DNA of 64,000 nucleotides from Paenibacillus glycanilyticus NBRC 16618 (GCF_004000805.1 NZ_BILY01000017.1:1-64000), one strand, 5' to 3'; shown: positions 27,244 through 36,224, numbered from the stretch's first letter. Made by a program: numbers and translations. The notes: a model not told the origin generated them from the sequence alone.

Positions 27244-28464
27244 ATGAAGGCTGAGCTTGTGAGAGTAGGACTGTATGTCGCTTCCATAGAAGCCGGCGCA
27301 GGGCAGGAGAACAGCATAAAGCTGCCGGAGCCGGCATTTGCTCAAATGCTCAGCGAAACGGCCGGCACTCTGGCCATTGACCTGTATGTCTTCTCCCCAG
27401 CCGAATACGAGAAAAAAACCGGACAGCTGAATGCCTTCCGGCTTCGTCATGGCAGCTGGGTAAAGGAACCCTGCCCGCTCCCGGATATCCTCTACGACCG
27501 CTGCTTCTATCGAACGGCGGAAGAACGCATGCTCTGCAAAGCGGTACTTGCGGCCATCCGGGAACAAAAGCCCGTGACGATGTTAAACGGAAGTCTTCCC
27601 GGCAAATGGGAGGTATACGGTACGCTTCGCCAGGACGCTCTTCTGGCTCCGCTTCTTCCTTCCACAACCAGGCTGGACCGTTCGGACACCCTATTGCGCC
27701 TTCTAAAGAGTAATAACGGAGAATTATTCTTAAAGCCCTCGGCGGGCATGCAAGGCAAAGGGGCTATTCATCTGAAGCACTCCCCTCTAACCCACGAATG
27801 GGTTGCTGCCGGGCGAACCGGAAGCAATCTCCCGTTCCGGCATCGCTTCAACCACTATTCTTCGTTGTCGCAATGGATCATTCGATTTATGGGAAACGCG
27901 TCTTATATCGCCCAGCCTTATCTGCAGCTGACAGACCCGGATGGCAATCCGTTTGATCTTCGCGTGCTTGCGCAGAAAAACGGGAAGGGACGCTGGGGCA
28001 TCACCGGCGCCGCCGTCCGTGCCGGAAGCTCCGGAACCGTCACATCCAATCTTCATGGCGGCGGCAAGGCAAGCCGGCCCTCCGATTACTTGTCCCGTCT
28101 GTTTGGCGAAGCAAAAGCCAAGCGGATGATGAATAAAATAATAGATGCCAGCCTGCGGGCAGCAGAGAAGCTGGAAAACAACTACGGACGATTAGCCGAG
28201 CTGGGCATTGATTTCGGAATCGAACCGGACGGACGGATATGGCTGCTGGAAGTAAACTCCAGGCCGGGACGTTCCTCCTTCCGGCAGTCCGGCGACAACC
28301 AGGCAGAGCGTCTGTCCGTCGAGCTGCCGCTCCGATATGCCCGCCTGCTTACGCAGCGGCTTAACAAACCTTTGATCATAAACGACTCCGCAACAGGTCG
28401 GATTCAGGACTGTCAGGTAGACAAGAGGATCCGGTCTGATAACGTTCAGGAGGTTCACCCATGA
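27244..28464 (+). CDS. yheC: YheC/YheD family ATP-grasp protein, short form (YheC-like), copy 1
   Basis: A 406-residue protein that lacks the N-terminal beta domain of its neighbours and opens directly with the VRVGLYVASIE module. The ATP-grasp motifs are all present: LFLKPSAGMQGKGAI near 160, FDLRVLAQKNGKGRWGITG near 238, and ELGIDFGIEPDGRIWLLEVNSRPG near 320-345, with the E-x-N that holds magnesium. A C-terminal extension of about 35 residues after the fold is not shared with the other copies. GGAGG lies upstream, and its stop overlaps the next start by four bases (ATGA), so the genes are coupled. Confidence 0.82.
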   Translation: MKAELVRVGLYVASIEAGAGQENSIKLPEPAFAQMLSETAGTLAIDLYVFSPAEYEKKTGQLNAFRLRHGSWVKEPCPLPDILYDRCFYRTAEERMLCKAVLAAIREQKPVTMLNGSLPGKWEVYGTLRQDALLAPLLPSTTRLDRSDTLLRLLKSNNGELFLKPSAGMQGKGAIHLKHSPLTHEWVAAGRTGSNLPFRHRFNHYSSLSQWIIRFMGNASYIAQPYLQLTDPDGNPFDLRVLAQKNGKGRWGITGAAVRAGSSGTVTSNLHGGGKASRPSDYLSRLFGEAKAKRMMNKIIDASLRAAEKLENNYGRLAELGIDFGIEPDGRIWLLEVNSRPGRSSFRQSGDNQAERLSVELPLRYARLLTQRLNKPLIINDSATGRIQDCQVDKRIRSDNVQEVHP

Positions 28465-29837
28465 GCTTGACAACTTGTAACGTCCATTTCTCGCAACAAT
28501 CGGATAAAGTCATTTATTTATCCAACACGCTTCTCAAGGAGCTGAAGCTGTCCGGCAAAAAAACCGTTCACCTGAAGCTTGGCAAAGAAGTGATAACAAC
28601 AGCCGTCCGGCCTGTCAGGCGCCAAGGCAATCATCTTTATTTGTCCGCCGGGGTCAGGCAATACATCCGGGTACCCAAAACCGGCAGCATCTTCGTCCAT
28701 AAAAACGGCGAAAACGAAGTGCAGATCGGACCGCTTATCGGCGTATTGAGCGATGCGGGCTATAGCCAGTCGGATAGCCAGCCCTTTGGCATGAGAACAA
28801 ACTTTATCAAGCAGATCATCCGGTCGGGGGATCGGAAAGCTTTCCTGTTCGGTTTCACCCCCCAGGATATTAACTGGCAGCAGGAGACGGTGCTCGGTTA
28901 CTTCCTTAACTCGCAGGGCGGCTGGTACCGCAAGACCGTTCCGCTCCCCGATGTCATCTATAACCGGCTCCGGAGCCGCAAAGCGGAAACGTCCAATTAT
29001 ATCGGTTCGCTCCGCGAAAGGCTGCTTCGCAAAAAAATTCCTTTCTTCAACTGGGGCTTCTTTAACAAATCGGATGTGTATAAGCTGCTGGATAACGATC
29101 CGGAGGCTCTTCAGCATTTGCCCGAATCCGTAGCCGCGCCAACAAGCGAGAAGCTGAAGCAGCTTCTGGAGAAGCATCATTTCGTCTATTTCAAACCAAC
29201 GGCAGGCAGCCTTGGCGTCGGCATCTACCGGCTCACCTACCATCCGAAGCGCGGTTATTTCGCCCGCTACCGGAAGAGCGGAAAAAACGTCCTGCTGCGC
29301 TTCTCTTCCTTCAACAGCCTGTATAAGATGCTTCAGGCGCGTCATGGCGCAACTCTGAGCAGCTATGTCGCGCAGCAGGGCATCAGGCTGGTGGAGATTG
29401 ACGGCTGCCCTCTCGACTTCCGCTTTCATATGCATAAGAACGGCAAGAACGAATGGGTACCGGCAGGCATCGGCGCGAAAAAAGCCGGCAAAGGCAGCGT
29501 AACGACCCATGTGAAAAACGGCGGTTCGCTTATGACGCCTGAGCAGGCGTTGAGCCGCGCATTTGGCGCAAAGGGCAAAGAAATCTTGGAGAATGCGAAG
29601 AAGGTCTCCATCAAAATGGCTGAGGCGATTGAGCGTAACTATCCGCACCGGCTTGGCGAGCTGGGCCTCGATATCGGCATCGACAAAGATAACGACATCT
29701 GGATGTTTGAAGCCAACGCAAAGCCGGGACGCTCTATCTTCAAGCACCCTTCCCTTGAAGCGGAAGGCCGTGCATCCGTAGAATGCATCGTTGATCATTG
29801 CTTGTACCTCAGCAAGTTTCAAGGAGGGAACAGCTAA
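28461..29837 (+). CDS. yheD: YheC/YheD family ATP-grasp protein, long form (YheD-like), copy 2
   Basis: Again 458 residues, with the N-terminal domain (CNVHFSQQSDKVIYLSN, KTVHLKLGKEV), IGPLIGVLSDAGYS near 90, LPDVIYNRLRSRKAE near 165, and the ATP-grasp: VYFKPTAGSLGVGIYRL near 248, DFRFHMHKNGKNEWV near 322 and LGLDIGIDKDNDIWMFEANAKPGRS near 400-425. The metal site reads E-A-N rather than E-V-N, a permitted change. The same length and layout as the first long copy, with clear divergence, point to an old duplication of a yheD-yheC pair. AGGAGG is inside the end of the previous gene. Confidence 0.83.
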   Translation: MSLTTCNVHFSQQSDKVIYLSNTLLKELKLSGKKTVHLKLGKEVITTAVRPVRRQGNHLYLSAGVRQYIRVPKTGSIFVHKNGENEVQIGPLIGVLSDAGYSQSDSQPFGMRTNFIKQIIRSGDRKAFLFGFTPQDINWQQETVLGYFLNSQGGWYRKTVPLPDVIYNRLRSRKAETSNYIGSLRERLLRKKIPFFNWGFFNKSDVYKLLDNDPEALQHLPESVAAPTSEKLKQLLEKHHFVYFKPTAGSLGVGIYRLTYHPKRGYFARYRKSGKNVLLRFSSFNSLYKMLQARHGATLSSYVAQQGIRLVEIDGCPLDFRFHMHKNGKNEWVPAGIGAKKAGKGSVTTHVKNGGSLMTPEQALSRAFGAKGKEILENAKKVSIKMAEAIERNYPHRLGELGLDIGIDKDNDIWMFEANAKPGRSIFKHPSLEAEGRASVECIVDHCLYLSKFQGGNS

Positions 29838-31000
29838 TGGAGCTAAGAGCATCGAAGAAAGAAGAGGTGTATGATCGGCCGGCTGGACGCCTGGTACTCG
29901 CCATACTGACGATTGAGAACGACGAACAATTTTTCCGGGGCAACCGGAATAACTTCGCGGACATTATAAAAACGGGTCAAGAAAAGGGATTTCTTGTTTA
30001 TGTGCTCACCGTAAAAAACCTGGTCTTGAACCGTTCCACCCTGCGGGGATTTGTCTATATTGAACAGAAGGATACATGGCAGCAGCGTTTGCTGCCTTTC
30101 CCGGATATTATCTACAACCGGATTCCGCAGCGCGAAGACGAGATGCTTCCTGCCGTCCGGAACAAAATTGCCGCATGCATGCGGGATCCGCGGATCAAAC
30201 TGTTCAACCCTTCCTTCTTCAACAAATGGTATTTGTTCGAATGGCTGCGCGGCAGCAAGTCGACCAAACCTTTTATCCCGGCAACCCGCAAGCTGCTAAC
30301 GGCCGCAAGGCTGGAGAGAATGCTGCAAAAGCATCCCTTTCTCTACCTGAAGCCGGAAAGCGGCAAAGCCGGCAAAGGCATCATGACCGTCATGGTGCAG
30401 CCCGACAAGCCACTCCCGTATCTGCTTAAGGTGCAGGAGAACAAAAAAAGCTCTACCTTTAGCTGCGCGGATTTTCAAAAGCTGTGGAACCGAATCAAGA
30501 AGGAATGCGGTAGCGAGCCTTATATCGCCCAGCAAGGCATTCAGCTTGCTTCCTTTAACGACCGCCGGTTCGATCTCAGGGCACTCGTGCAAAAAAACGA
30601 TCGCGGCAAATGGGATTTGACCGGCATTGGCGCAAGGGTAGCGGGCTCCTCCAGCATTACGACCCATGTCCCGAGGGGCGGTTCCATCGAGGATCCCGAG
30701 AAGCTGCTGAAAAGCTCCTTCAATGCCGATCAGGCGAGAAGGATTCTGATTAAAGCGAAGCAAACCTCGATTATGATCGCCAGACAGATCGAGAAGGGCT
30801 CCGGCTTTATGCTCGGCGAGATGTCCATGGACCTAGGCATCGATAGCCAGGGACATATCTGGTTTTTCGAAGCCAACTCGAAGCCGATGAAGTTCGACGA
30901 GCCGCATATCCGGCAAAAGTCGCTTGAGCGGATATTCCAATACAGCACCTATCTGGCCAGAATGAGAAACGAACGAATAAGGCAGGAGGCGACGAGATAA
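29837..31000 (+). CDS. yheC: YheC/YheD family ATP-grasp protein, short form (YheC-like), copy 2
   Basis: A 387-residue short form without the beta domain: LVLAILTIENDEQFFRG near 20, LPFPDIIYNRIPQRE near 90, then ATP-grasp motifs LYLKPESGKAGKGIM near 172, FDLRALVQKNDRGKWDLTG near 248, and MSMDLGIDSQGHIWFFEANSKPM near 340. Start at MELRASKK, whose ATG shares its A with the previous TAA and has AAGGAGGG eight bases upstream. With the preceding long form it makes the second yheD-yheC pair. Its own stop overlaps the start of the acetyltransferase gene in the same TAATG manner. Confidence 0.83.
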   Translation: MELRASKKEEVYDRPAGRLVLAILTIENDEQFFRGNRNNFADIIKTGQEKGFLVYVLTVKNLVLNRSTLRGFVYIEQKDTWQQRLLPFPDIIYNRIPQREDEMLPAVRNKIAACMRDPRIKLFNPSFFNKWYLFEWLRGSKSTKPFIPATRKLLTAARLERMLQKHPFLYLKPESGKAGKGIMTVMVQPDKPLPYLLKVQENKKSSTFSCADFQKLWNRIKKECGSEPYIAQQGIQLASFNDRRFDLRALVQKNDRGKWDLTGIGARVAGSSSITTHVPRGGSIEDPEKLLKSSFNADQARRILIKAKQTSIMIARQIEKGSGFMLGEMSMDLGIDSQGHIWFFEANSKPMKFDEPHIRQKSLERIFQYSTYLARMRNERIRQEATR

Positions 31001-31479
31001 TGGAACTGCAGCTGCTTACCCCGGAACAGTGGGCGAAAGAACGGAAGAGACTGATTGATTTTGCCGTCCGTTTCGGGGAGAAGCGGCTGACGGTTGCAGC
31101 CATCCACTCCCTTCGTCGCCTGCCACCCGAGCTGCTCTCGCAAAAGGACAGCGGGACCGTTATGGCGGTCGCGCGGCTTGGCAGCCGAATAGTAGGACTT
31201 GGTTATGCCGAGGAAGCAGGCGAAAAATGCTGCGTCATCGTAACCCATCCCGAGGCTCGCGGCCTTGGGATCGGGTACGCGGTGATGGACACCATTATGA
31301 AGAAGCTGGGGAAATTGACCTGTCAGGTTGCGCTCGACAACGTGCCAAGCCTAACTCTCTTCTTCCGCCTTGGCATGAAGGCGGTATCCATGTCGACCGG
31401 ACCAACCGGCAAGCCAACGCTGCGTTTCGAGTGGTCGCAAGAAGAGAAAAAAGGGGCTATCCCGCCGTCATTAATATGA
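31000..31479 (+). CDS. GNAT family N-acetyltransferase
   Basis: A 159-residue acyl-CoA-dependent acetyltransferase: a helix-rich start, the beta strands TVMAVARLGSRIVGLGYAE and KCCVIVTHPEARG, the pantetheine/pyrophosphate loop RGLGIGYAV near 88 (motif A, R-G-x-G-x-G/A), and LTLFFRLGMKAVS near 127. It is the last gene of the ATP-grasp operon, coupled by TAATG to the fourth ligase gene, which suggests that it modifies the same substrate or product, for example an N-terminal or side-chain amine. Its stop codon lies inside the terminator loop. Confidence 0.8.
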   Translation: MELQLLTPEQWAKERKRLIDFAVRFGEKRLTVAAIHSLRRLPPELLSQKDSGTVMAVARLGSRIVGLGYAEEAGEKCCVIVTHPEARGLGIGYAVMDTIMKKLGKLTCQVALDNVPSLTLFFRLGMKAVSMSTGPTGKPTLRFEWSQEEKKGAIPPSLI

Positions 31480-31497
31480 CGTGGGATAGCCCCTTTT
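31449..31497. terminator. bidirectional terminator with nested hairpin
   Basis: A perfect 15-bp stem AAAAGGGGCTATCCC/GGGATAGCCCCTTTT encloses a second hairpin CGTCAT/ATGACG. A-run on the left and T-run on the right let it work for the plus-strand operon and for the converging S-layer-homology gene. It overlaps the last ten codons of the acetyltransferase gene. Confidence 0.9.
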
Positions 31498-31520
31498 GTT
31501 ATTCGGACTTCACCGTCCAA

Positions 31521-32972
31521 TTAATTCGAGCTTAGCTTTACGTTGTTTGCCGTTGCCCAGTTACCGACAGGAGCAACCTCATACTGAACGCCAGCCCCAA
31601 GCTTGCCGTTATTCTGAAGCTCAAACACGCCAACGGCGCCTTTACGGGTCTGCACTTTGTATTGCGCCGTCAAGGTTGTCCCGTCAGAGCCTTTAAGGGC
31701 AATGGAACGGTAAGCAAACAGCTCGTCGCCGGGATCCGCCGTCAGCGTAACGTTCAAGGTTGTGTCGTTCACCTTGTCGACGGCTCCAATCTCAAGAGGC
31801 GCAATGCTCTGCGCGGTAAACGTGCTGTTCTTCACGGCGAACCAGTCCGAAGTGACCGTATATTTCACGCCCGGCTGCAAAGTCTTGCCCGCCGGCAGGC
31901 GGAATTTAGGCTCTTGCTTGCCGTCGGTCGATTGCGTAAAGCCAACGTAATTAACCGACATCTGCTCTCCGGTCTCGGATGTAAGGACAGCTTGTCTTGT
32001 CGCAAGCGACGAAATAATTTGCATCTGCTGGCCGTTAAGCTTATTGTTGTCATCCAATACAACGGCATCGGCACCGCGGCCGCCGGCATAAGCCGAAATC
32101 AGATAGCCGTAATCAATAACGCCATCGGTACGGAACGACTCGACTTCAAACGTATCGGAAGTAACCTGGCGTGCATTTTGAAGCTGAATCCTTTCATCGC
32201 TTGCCAGAGCCGTAAAGTCCTGCTTGCCTTTATAGTTCAAGGAATACGTTGTACCCGGCTTCATCGTCTGAACGGGAATAATATAAGTCGCGATCGCTCC
32301 GGTCTTCAGGCGAGGCTGGTTAACCAGCTTAATGCCATCGCTAAAGGCGAAATTGGCATTGGCTTGGTCCGTTGTTTCGTCCGCGATAGTAAGAGGGGCC
32401 GTGAAGGTGACCTCGAAGGTGATTTTATTAAGAGCCTTGATGGATACAATCTCCGCGTTAGAGGAACGGATCGCTTGCTCCGACAGGACGAGAAGCTTGG
32501 CCGCATCGCCCCGGTTCAATTGCTTGCCGTCAATCTTCATGCCCGACATCCAGTATTGAACCGATTTCGCATCCCGCTGCAGCGCTTTGGCAATATACTG
32601 GGCAGCATCCGCGCTGGATGCCGGCTGATTAGGCTGGAAGCCCTGCGCGCTTTCGAGCAGTCCGGCAGCTACGGCCGCGTCGACATAAGGGGTATACCAT
32701 TTAGGATTAGCGGGCTTGGAATCCGAAGTCGTCTCCAAATCAAGCGCAAGCACAATCATCTTGATAAGCTCGGCATTCGTTATCTTTTTCTCCGCGCGCA
32801 TCGTTCCGTCTTCATAGCCTTGCAGCACCTTTTGGCTGACGAGCTGCTGGATGGCTTGCTCCAAAGGCTGATCGAAGGAAGCTGCTTTCGCGGATTGAAC
32901 CGGAAGCAAAGCTCCCCCTCCAATAAGTACGGTTAGCGCCGCGATAGCCGCCTTTTGCTGGATCTTCTTCAT
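31521..32972 (-). CDS. secreted S-layer homology (SLH) domain protein
   Basis: A 483-residue exported protein. Signal peptide with KKIQQK, a hydrophobic stretch and cleavage near SAKAA (about residue 30). Two clear SLH repeats follow (about 36-80, QQLVSQKVLQGYEDGTMRAE; about 92-135, PYVDAAVAAGLLESAQGFQP) and a decayed third, expected to bind pyruvylated wall polymer. The rest is beta-rich, with several Ig-like blocks (ITFEVTFTAPLTI, TLNVTLTADPG), so it is probably a wall-anchored surface protein without an enzyme. The two-component operon lies just upstream, with a direct-repeat site between. Confidence 0.82.
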   Translation of the reverse strand: MKKIQQKAAIAALTVLIGGGALLPVQSAKAASFDQPLEQAIQQLVSQKVLQGYEDGTMRAEKKITNAELIKMIVLALDLETTSDSKPANPKWYTPYVDAAVAAGLLESAQGFQPNQPASSADAAQYIAKALQRDAKSVQYWMSGMKIDGKQLNRGDAAKLLVLSEQAIRSSNAEIVSIKALNKITFEVTFTAPLTIADETTDQANANFAFSDGIKLVNQPRLKTGAIATYIIPVQTMKPGTTYSLNYKGKQDFTALASDERIQLQNARQVTSDTFEVESFRTDGVIDYGYLISAYAGGRGADAVVLDDNNKLNGQQMQIISSLATRQAVLTSETGEQMSVNYVGFTQSTDGKQEPKFRLPAGKTLQPGVKYTVTSDWFAVKNSTFTAQSIAPLEIGAVDKVNDTTLNVTLTADPGDELFAYRSIALKGSDGTTLTAQYKVQTRKGAVGVFELQNNGKLGAGVQYEVAPVGNWATANNVKLSSN

Positions 32973-33057
32973 AACTCATCTTTCCTTTCCCGTTTAAAGT
33001 GATGGCCTGTTCCTGAATCTATCTTAGGCCGCCGCTCTAAATTCGCTGAAAAGAAAG

Positions 33058-33075
33058 TATAAACAAACTATAAAT
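33058..33075 (-). promoter_or_regulatory. direct-repeat site upstream of the SLH gene
   Basis: TATAAAC-N4-TATAAAT on the plus strand, two half-sites 11 bases apart. The same arrangement stands before the histidine kinase gene at 35408-35425. OmpR/PhoB-type regulators bind such tandem repeats one helical turn apart. It is 86-103 bases upstream of the SLH start codon, the usual place for an activator site. Confidence 0.55.
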
Positions 33076-33102
33076 TGTTCGATAACTTTTTACAAAATGA
33101 CG

Positions 33103-33795
33103 TTAGACCGTAAAGCGGTACCCCGCTCCCCACACGGTCTCGATAAACTGGGGATTGGACGGATCGGCCTCAAGCTTCTCCCGAATCCTTGATATATGAA
33201 CGGTCACCGTCGCAATATCGCCATTCGAATCCAGCCCCCAAATTTTCTCGAACAGCTGATCCTTGCTGAATACCCGGTTCGGATTCGTCGCCATAAAGAC
33301 GAGAACTTCAAATTCCTTCGCCGTAAGAAATACCTCCTGCTCGTGCACAAATACGCGATGGGAGGATGGATTAATCGTCAGCTCGCGAATGCGCAGGCTA
33401 TCGTCAGGATTCATTTTCTGCCCGCTCTTGAACCGTTCGTACCGTGCCAGATGGGCCTTGGCCCTTGCCACCAGCTCGTTGGGACTAAAGGGCTTGGTCA
33501 CGAAATCGTCCGCGCCAAAGCCAAAGCCGCGGATCTTATCCAGCTCTTCGTTTTTGGCGGACACAATAAGAATCGGCACATCCAGCCGCTCCCGGATCGT
33601 CTTGCAAATCTCGAACCCGCTCATGCCCGGAAGCTGAATATCCAGTATGATCAAATCGAAATCCCCGCTTAAAGCCTGATTGAGTCCGTCCTGCCCGTCA
33701 TGGCAAATCTCCGCCTCATACCCGTGCAGCGCAAAATAGTCCTTCTGCAGCTCCGCGATATAAGGATCGTCTTCCACAATTAAAATGCGCGTCAT
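33103..33795 (-). CDS. response regulator, OmpR/PhoB family
   Basis: A 230-residue regulator: receiver domain with the acidic pair EDD at 8-10, phosphoacceptor Asp in LIILDIQLPGMSG near 52, the conserved T/S region ILIVSAKNEE and the switch lysine in DDFVTKPFSPNEL near 101; then a winged-helix output domain (LTAKEFEVLVFMATNPNRVFSKDQLFEKIW, VTVHISRIREKLE) ending GAGYRFTV. The kinase gene is upstream, 20 bases away, which is the less common kinase-first order. The SLH protein gene follows on the same strand and is a likely target. Confidence 0.92.
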   Translation of the reverse strand: MTRILIVEDDPYIAELQKDYFALHGYEAEICHDGQDGLNQALSGDFDLIILDIQLPGMSGFEICKTIRERLDVPILIVSAKNEELDKIRGFGFGADDFVTKPFSPNELVARAKAHLARYERFKSGQKMNPDDSLRIRELTINPSSHRVFVHEQEVFLTAKEFEVLVFMATNPNRVFSKDQLFEKIWGLDSNGDIATVTVHISRIREKLEADPSNPQFIETVWGAGYRFTV

Positions 33796-33815
33796 GCCGT
33801 CACCGCCTGTTATCG

Positions 33816-35282
33816 TTATCGCACTCGTTTGAGCGTAAAAGAAATGCTTGTCCCCCGGCCAAGCTCGCTGCTCGCCCGGATCTTGCCGCCATGTCCTTCT
33901 ATAATCTGCTGGGCAATGGCAAGGCCAAGCCCGCTCCCTCCGGCGACCGCCTGATTCCGCGAAGGCTCCACTCTGTAGAAGCGTTCAAAAATATGAGGAA
34001 TGGCTTCCTCGGGAATGCCGGGTCCGTTATCGGTTATCGCAATAACCACATCGTCCTCATCGTGATTAACTGCAATCGTTATGCGCTTTGGCGGCTGATT
34101 CATGTACTTGAGGCAATTATCAAACAGATTGATCAGAACCCGCTTCAGCTTCTCGCGGTCCGCAAGCACGAACAGGGGCTGCTCCGGCATGTTCTCCCAG
34201 GTTACATCCACATGCTGATTATGGAATTCAATCGACATGTCATCCGCCGTATTATAGAGGAAGGCGCTTAGTTCCAGCTTCTGGAACGAAAAAGGCTCCT
34301 TCTTCAAATCCAGCTTGGAGAAGTACAGAAGCTCGTTTACAAGCCGCTCCATATCCGAAGCGCGGGTATGAATCGCCGACACGTATTTGTTCAGCTTCTC
34401 TTCCGTGTTGGTGACGCCGTCCCGGATCCCTTCGGCATAACCTTTAATAGTTGTAATCGGCGTTCTCAAATCATGAGAGATGTTCGAGATCAGCTGCTTG
34501 CGGTTCTCCTCGTAATGAAGCTGCAGCTGAATCGATTCGTACAGCCTTTGGCGCATCTGGTCAAAGGTTTGAACCAGTTGGCCCACTTCATCCTTCGATG
34601 CCGCTTTAAGCTCAAACGTCAAATCCCCGTCCTTGATATGCTCGGCGGAACGTCTAAGCTGGTCCAGCGGCTTAATGATTTTCCGGGTAACGTAACGGTA
34701 CAGCAGAAAGCCGGTCAGCAATAAGATGACCGCAAACAAACCGATCAGAATCGGAAGCATTCTGCGGATAACCTGGGCGAACGGGCTTCTCTCGTGGATG
34801 ACAAAGATACTGCCTTTCTCCTTCGTTTCGGATGAAAAATAAAAATCAAACTTGGAATAAGAGAAAAACCGGCTTCCGGCGTTAAGCGTATTGCGGATCA
34901 CGTTGTTTCCCATATCGTATTCCGGCAGGATAGACGGAAAATCAACGCTGCTAAGCGAAGGCGCCGCATACAGAATCGAATCGTTTACGCGGACAACAAG
35001 CGCCGCCTTTTCCATCTTCAGATCGGTATTGTACTTCTCCAGCAGCTGCATGTTTTTTAACTGCTCCGGATCGTTTTTCGCCAAATACTTCAGGTCAAGG
35101 AAGAGGCTCTCCTCTTCTTCGGATAGCGGATGGAGCGAATAATGAATTTTGTAGAAGTTATTGAAGCTGCGCACATCTCCCGTTACGGCAACGGACAGCA
35201 AATAGGAAGACAAGACAAACAGAATAACCGATACAATGACGACCGAGGTAAACGATAGGAGCAGTCTGAATCGCAAGGACAA
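33816..35282 (-). CDS. sensor histidine kinase, HAMP type
   Basis: A 488-residue membrane kinase. Helix 1 about 8-30, an extracytoplasmic sensor of about 140 residues, helix 2 near 175-197 (ILIGLFAVILLLTGFLLY), HAMP (RKIIKPLDQLRRSAEHIKDGD), the H-box SNISHDLRTPITTIKGY near 270, N-box LINLFDNCLKYM near 388, G1 ITDNGPGIPEEAIPHIFERFYRV and G2 GSGLGLAIAQQI. The TTG start has GGTGAT upstream and is the best available. It precedes its response regulator; the signal is unknown, though the sensor faces the wall side and the SLH target suggests envelope control. Confidence 0.9.
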   Translation of the reverse strand: MSLRFRLLLSFTSVVIVSVILFVLSSYLLSVAVTGDVRSFNNFYKIHYSLHPLSEEEESLFLDLKYLAKNDPEQLKNMQLLEKYNTDLKMEKAALVVRVNDSILYAAPSLSSVDFPSILPEYDMGNNVIRNTLNAGSRFFSYSKFDFYFSSETKEKGSIFVIHERSPFAQVIRRMLPILIGLFAVILLLTGFLLYRYVTRKIIKPLDQLRRSAEHIKDGDLTFELKAASKDEVGQLVQTFDQMRQRLYESIQLQLHYEENRKQLISNISHDLRTPITTIKGYAEGIRDGVTNTEEKLNKYVSAIHTRASDMERLVNELLYFSKLDLKKEPFSFQKLELSAFLYNTADDMSIEFHNQHVDVTWENMPEQPLFVLADREKLKRVLINLFDNCLKYMNQPPKRITIAVNHDEDDVVIAITDNGPGIPEEAIPHIFERFYRVEPSRNQAVAGGSGLGLAIAQQIIEGHGGKIRASSELGRGTSISFTLKRVR

Positions 35283-35407
35283 TGTACATCACCGCACTCT
35301 GTATTATTTTTGCTAAGTGTAAGCTATTTCGGCATAACCTAAACGCGATTTTAGGAATGGTGCCCATTAAAGCATAACAGAAAGGTGTAACAAGACCGCA
35401 AACAACA

Positions 35408-35425
35408 TATAAACAATTTATAAAC
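35408..35425 (-). promoter_or_regulatory. direct-repeat site upstream of the histidine kinase operon
   Basis: TATAAAC-AATT-TATAAAC on the plus strand, half-sites 11 bases apart, 126-143 bases before the kinase start. It matches the site before the SLH gene in sequence, spacing and orientation to the gene, which points to autoregulation and a shared regulon. Confidence 0.55.
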
Positions 35426-35441
35426 GGATATAATCAGAAAA

Positions 35442-35475
35442 ATGGCGTCACAGTATGTATTCCCTGTGACGCCAT
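35442..35475 (-). terminator. Rho-independent terminator after the HAD gene
   Basis: A perfect 12-bp stem ATGGCGTCACAG/CTGTGACGCCAT with a ten-base loop, then TTTTTCTGATT on the minus strand. Confidence 0.82.
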
Positions 35476-35483
35476 CTTATTCG

Positions 35484-36152
35484 TTATTTTAATAAGGCTA
35501 AAAGTTCCGGCATAGCCTGAATGCACGCGTCCGCGTCTGCCAGCTCGGAGTCTCGTCCGTAGCCTGCATACGCACAGCCGATTGCGACAAGTCCGTTTCC
35601 TTTGGCCGCTTCCACGTCCGAGGAACGGTCGCCGACCATCCACGCCGTCTTAACCTGATGGTCGCTTAGAAGCTTGGCGACGAGGTCAACCTTGCTCGCC
35701 GTCTGGAATTCGCCTGCGCTGTACAAGCCGTCGAACAGCTCCGCAATGCCTTGGAAACGCGCTACTTCTTTCACGTAAGCCTCCAGCCCGTTGCTTGCCA
35801 CAAACAGCTTAATGCCCTGCTCCTTCAGGCTCTTCAGCGTTTCGGCGGTTTGAGGGTACAATCTGCCTCTTCCCGCTTCCAGCTCCTCCAGCTCATACTG
35901 CACCATCAGCTCATCGGCGCGAAGACGCGCGGCTTCCGAGCTGCCTGGCATCAGCTTCCGCCAAATATCGTCGAGCAGCATGCCGAGACAGCCAAGCAAA
36001 TCATCGAGCGGAGGCGTCCGGTCGTAAAGCCCTTCCTCGCGCAAGGTGCGGAACAATCGCTCATGCACCGTTTCCAGCAGGGTAGCTGTTTCAAACAAGG
36101 TACCGTCCATATCGAAGATTACCGCTTCCGGCCGGTCAAATGGAATCGCCAT
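35484..36152 (-). CDS. HAD-family hydrolase, phosphoglycolate phosphatase-like
   Basis: A 222-residue HAD phosphatase. Motif I IFDMDGTLFET near 13 with the nucleophile and acid Asp, a helical cap (about 20-85), motif II FVASNG near 117, motif III lysine in TASKVDLVAKLL near 152, and motif IV MVGDRSSDVEAAKGNG near 172. The PGP/Gph-type cap is only an indication; the substrate could be phosphoglycolate, pyrophosphate or another small phosphate ester. AAAGGGGGAAA precedes the ATG. It stands alone between the opu operon and the two-component operon. Confidence 0.85.
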   Translation of the reverse strand: MAIPFDRPEAVIFDMDGTLFETATLLETVHERLFRTLREEGLYDRTPPLDDLLGCLGMLLDDIWRKLMPGSSEAARLRADELMVQYELEELEAGRGRLYPQTAETLKSLKEQGIKLFVASNGLEAYVKEVARFQGIAELFDGLYSAGEFQTASKVDLVAKLLSDHQVKTAWMVGDRSSDVEAAKGNGLVAIGCAYAGYGRDSELADADACIQAMPELLALLK

Positions 36153-36224
36153 GACATTTTCCCCCTTTGAAGTCTGCCATTATCATAATGGATAGGGGGG
36201 CATGCCGCAACCTTGCCGCCAAGA

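Noticed and set aside
28518-29852. Long minus-strand frame opposite the third ATP-grasp gene
   Set aside because: The plus strand shows complete ATP-grasp motifs and coupled starts; the opposite frame has none.
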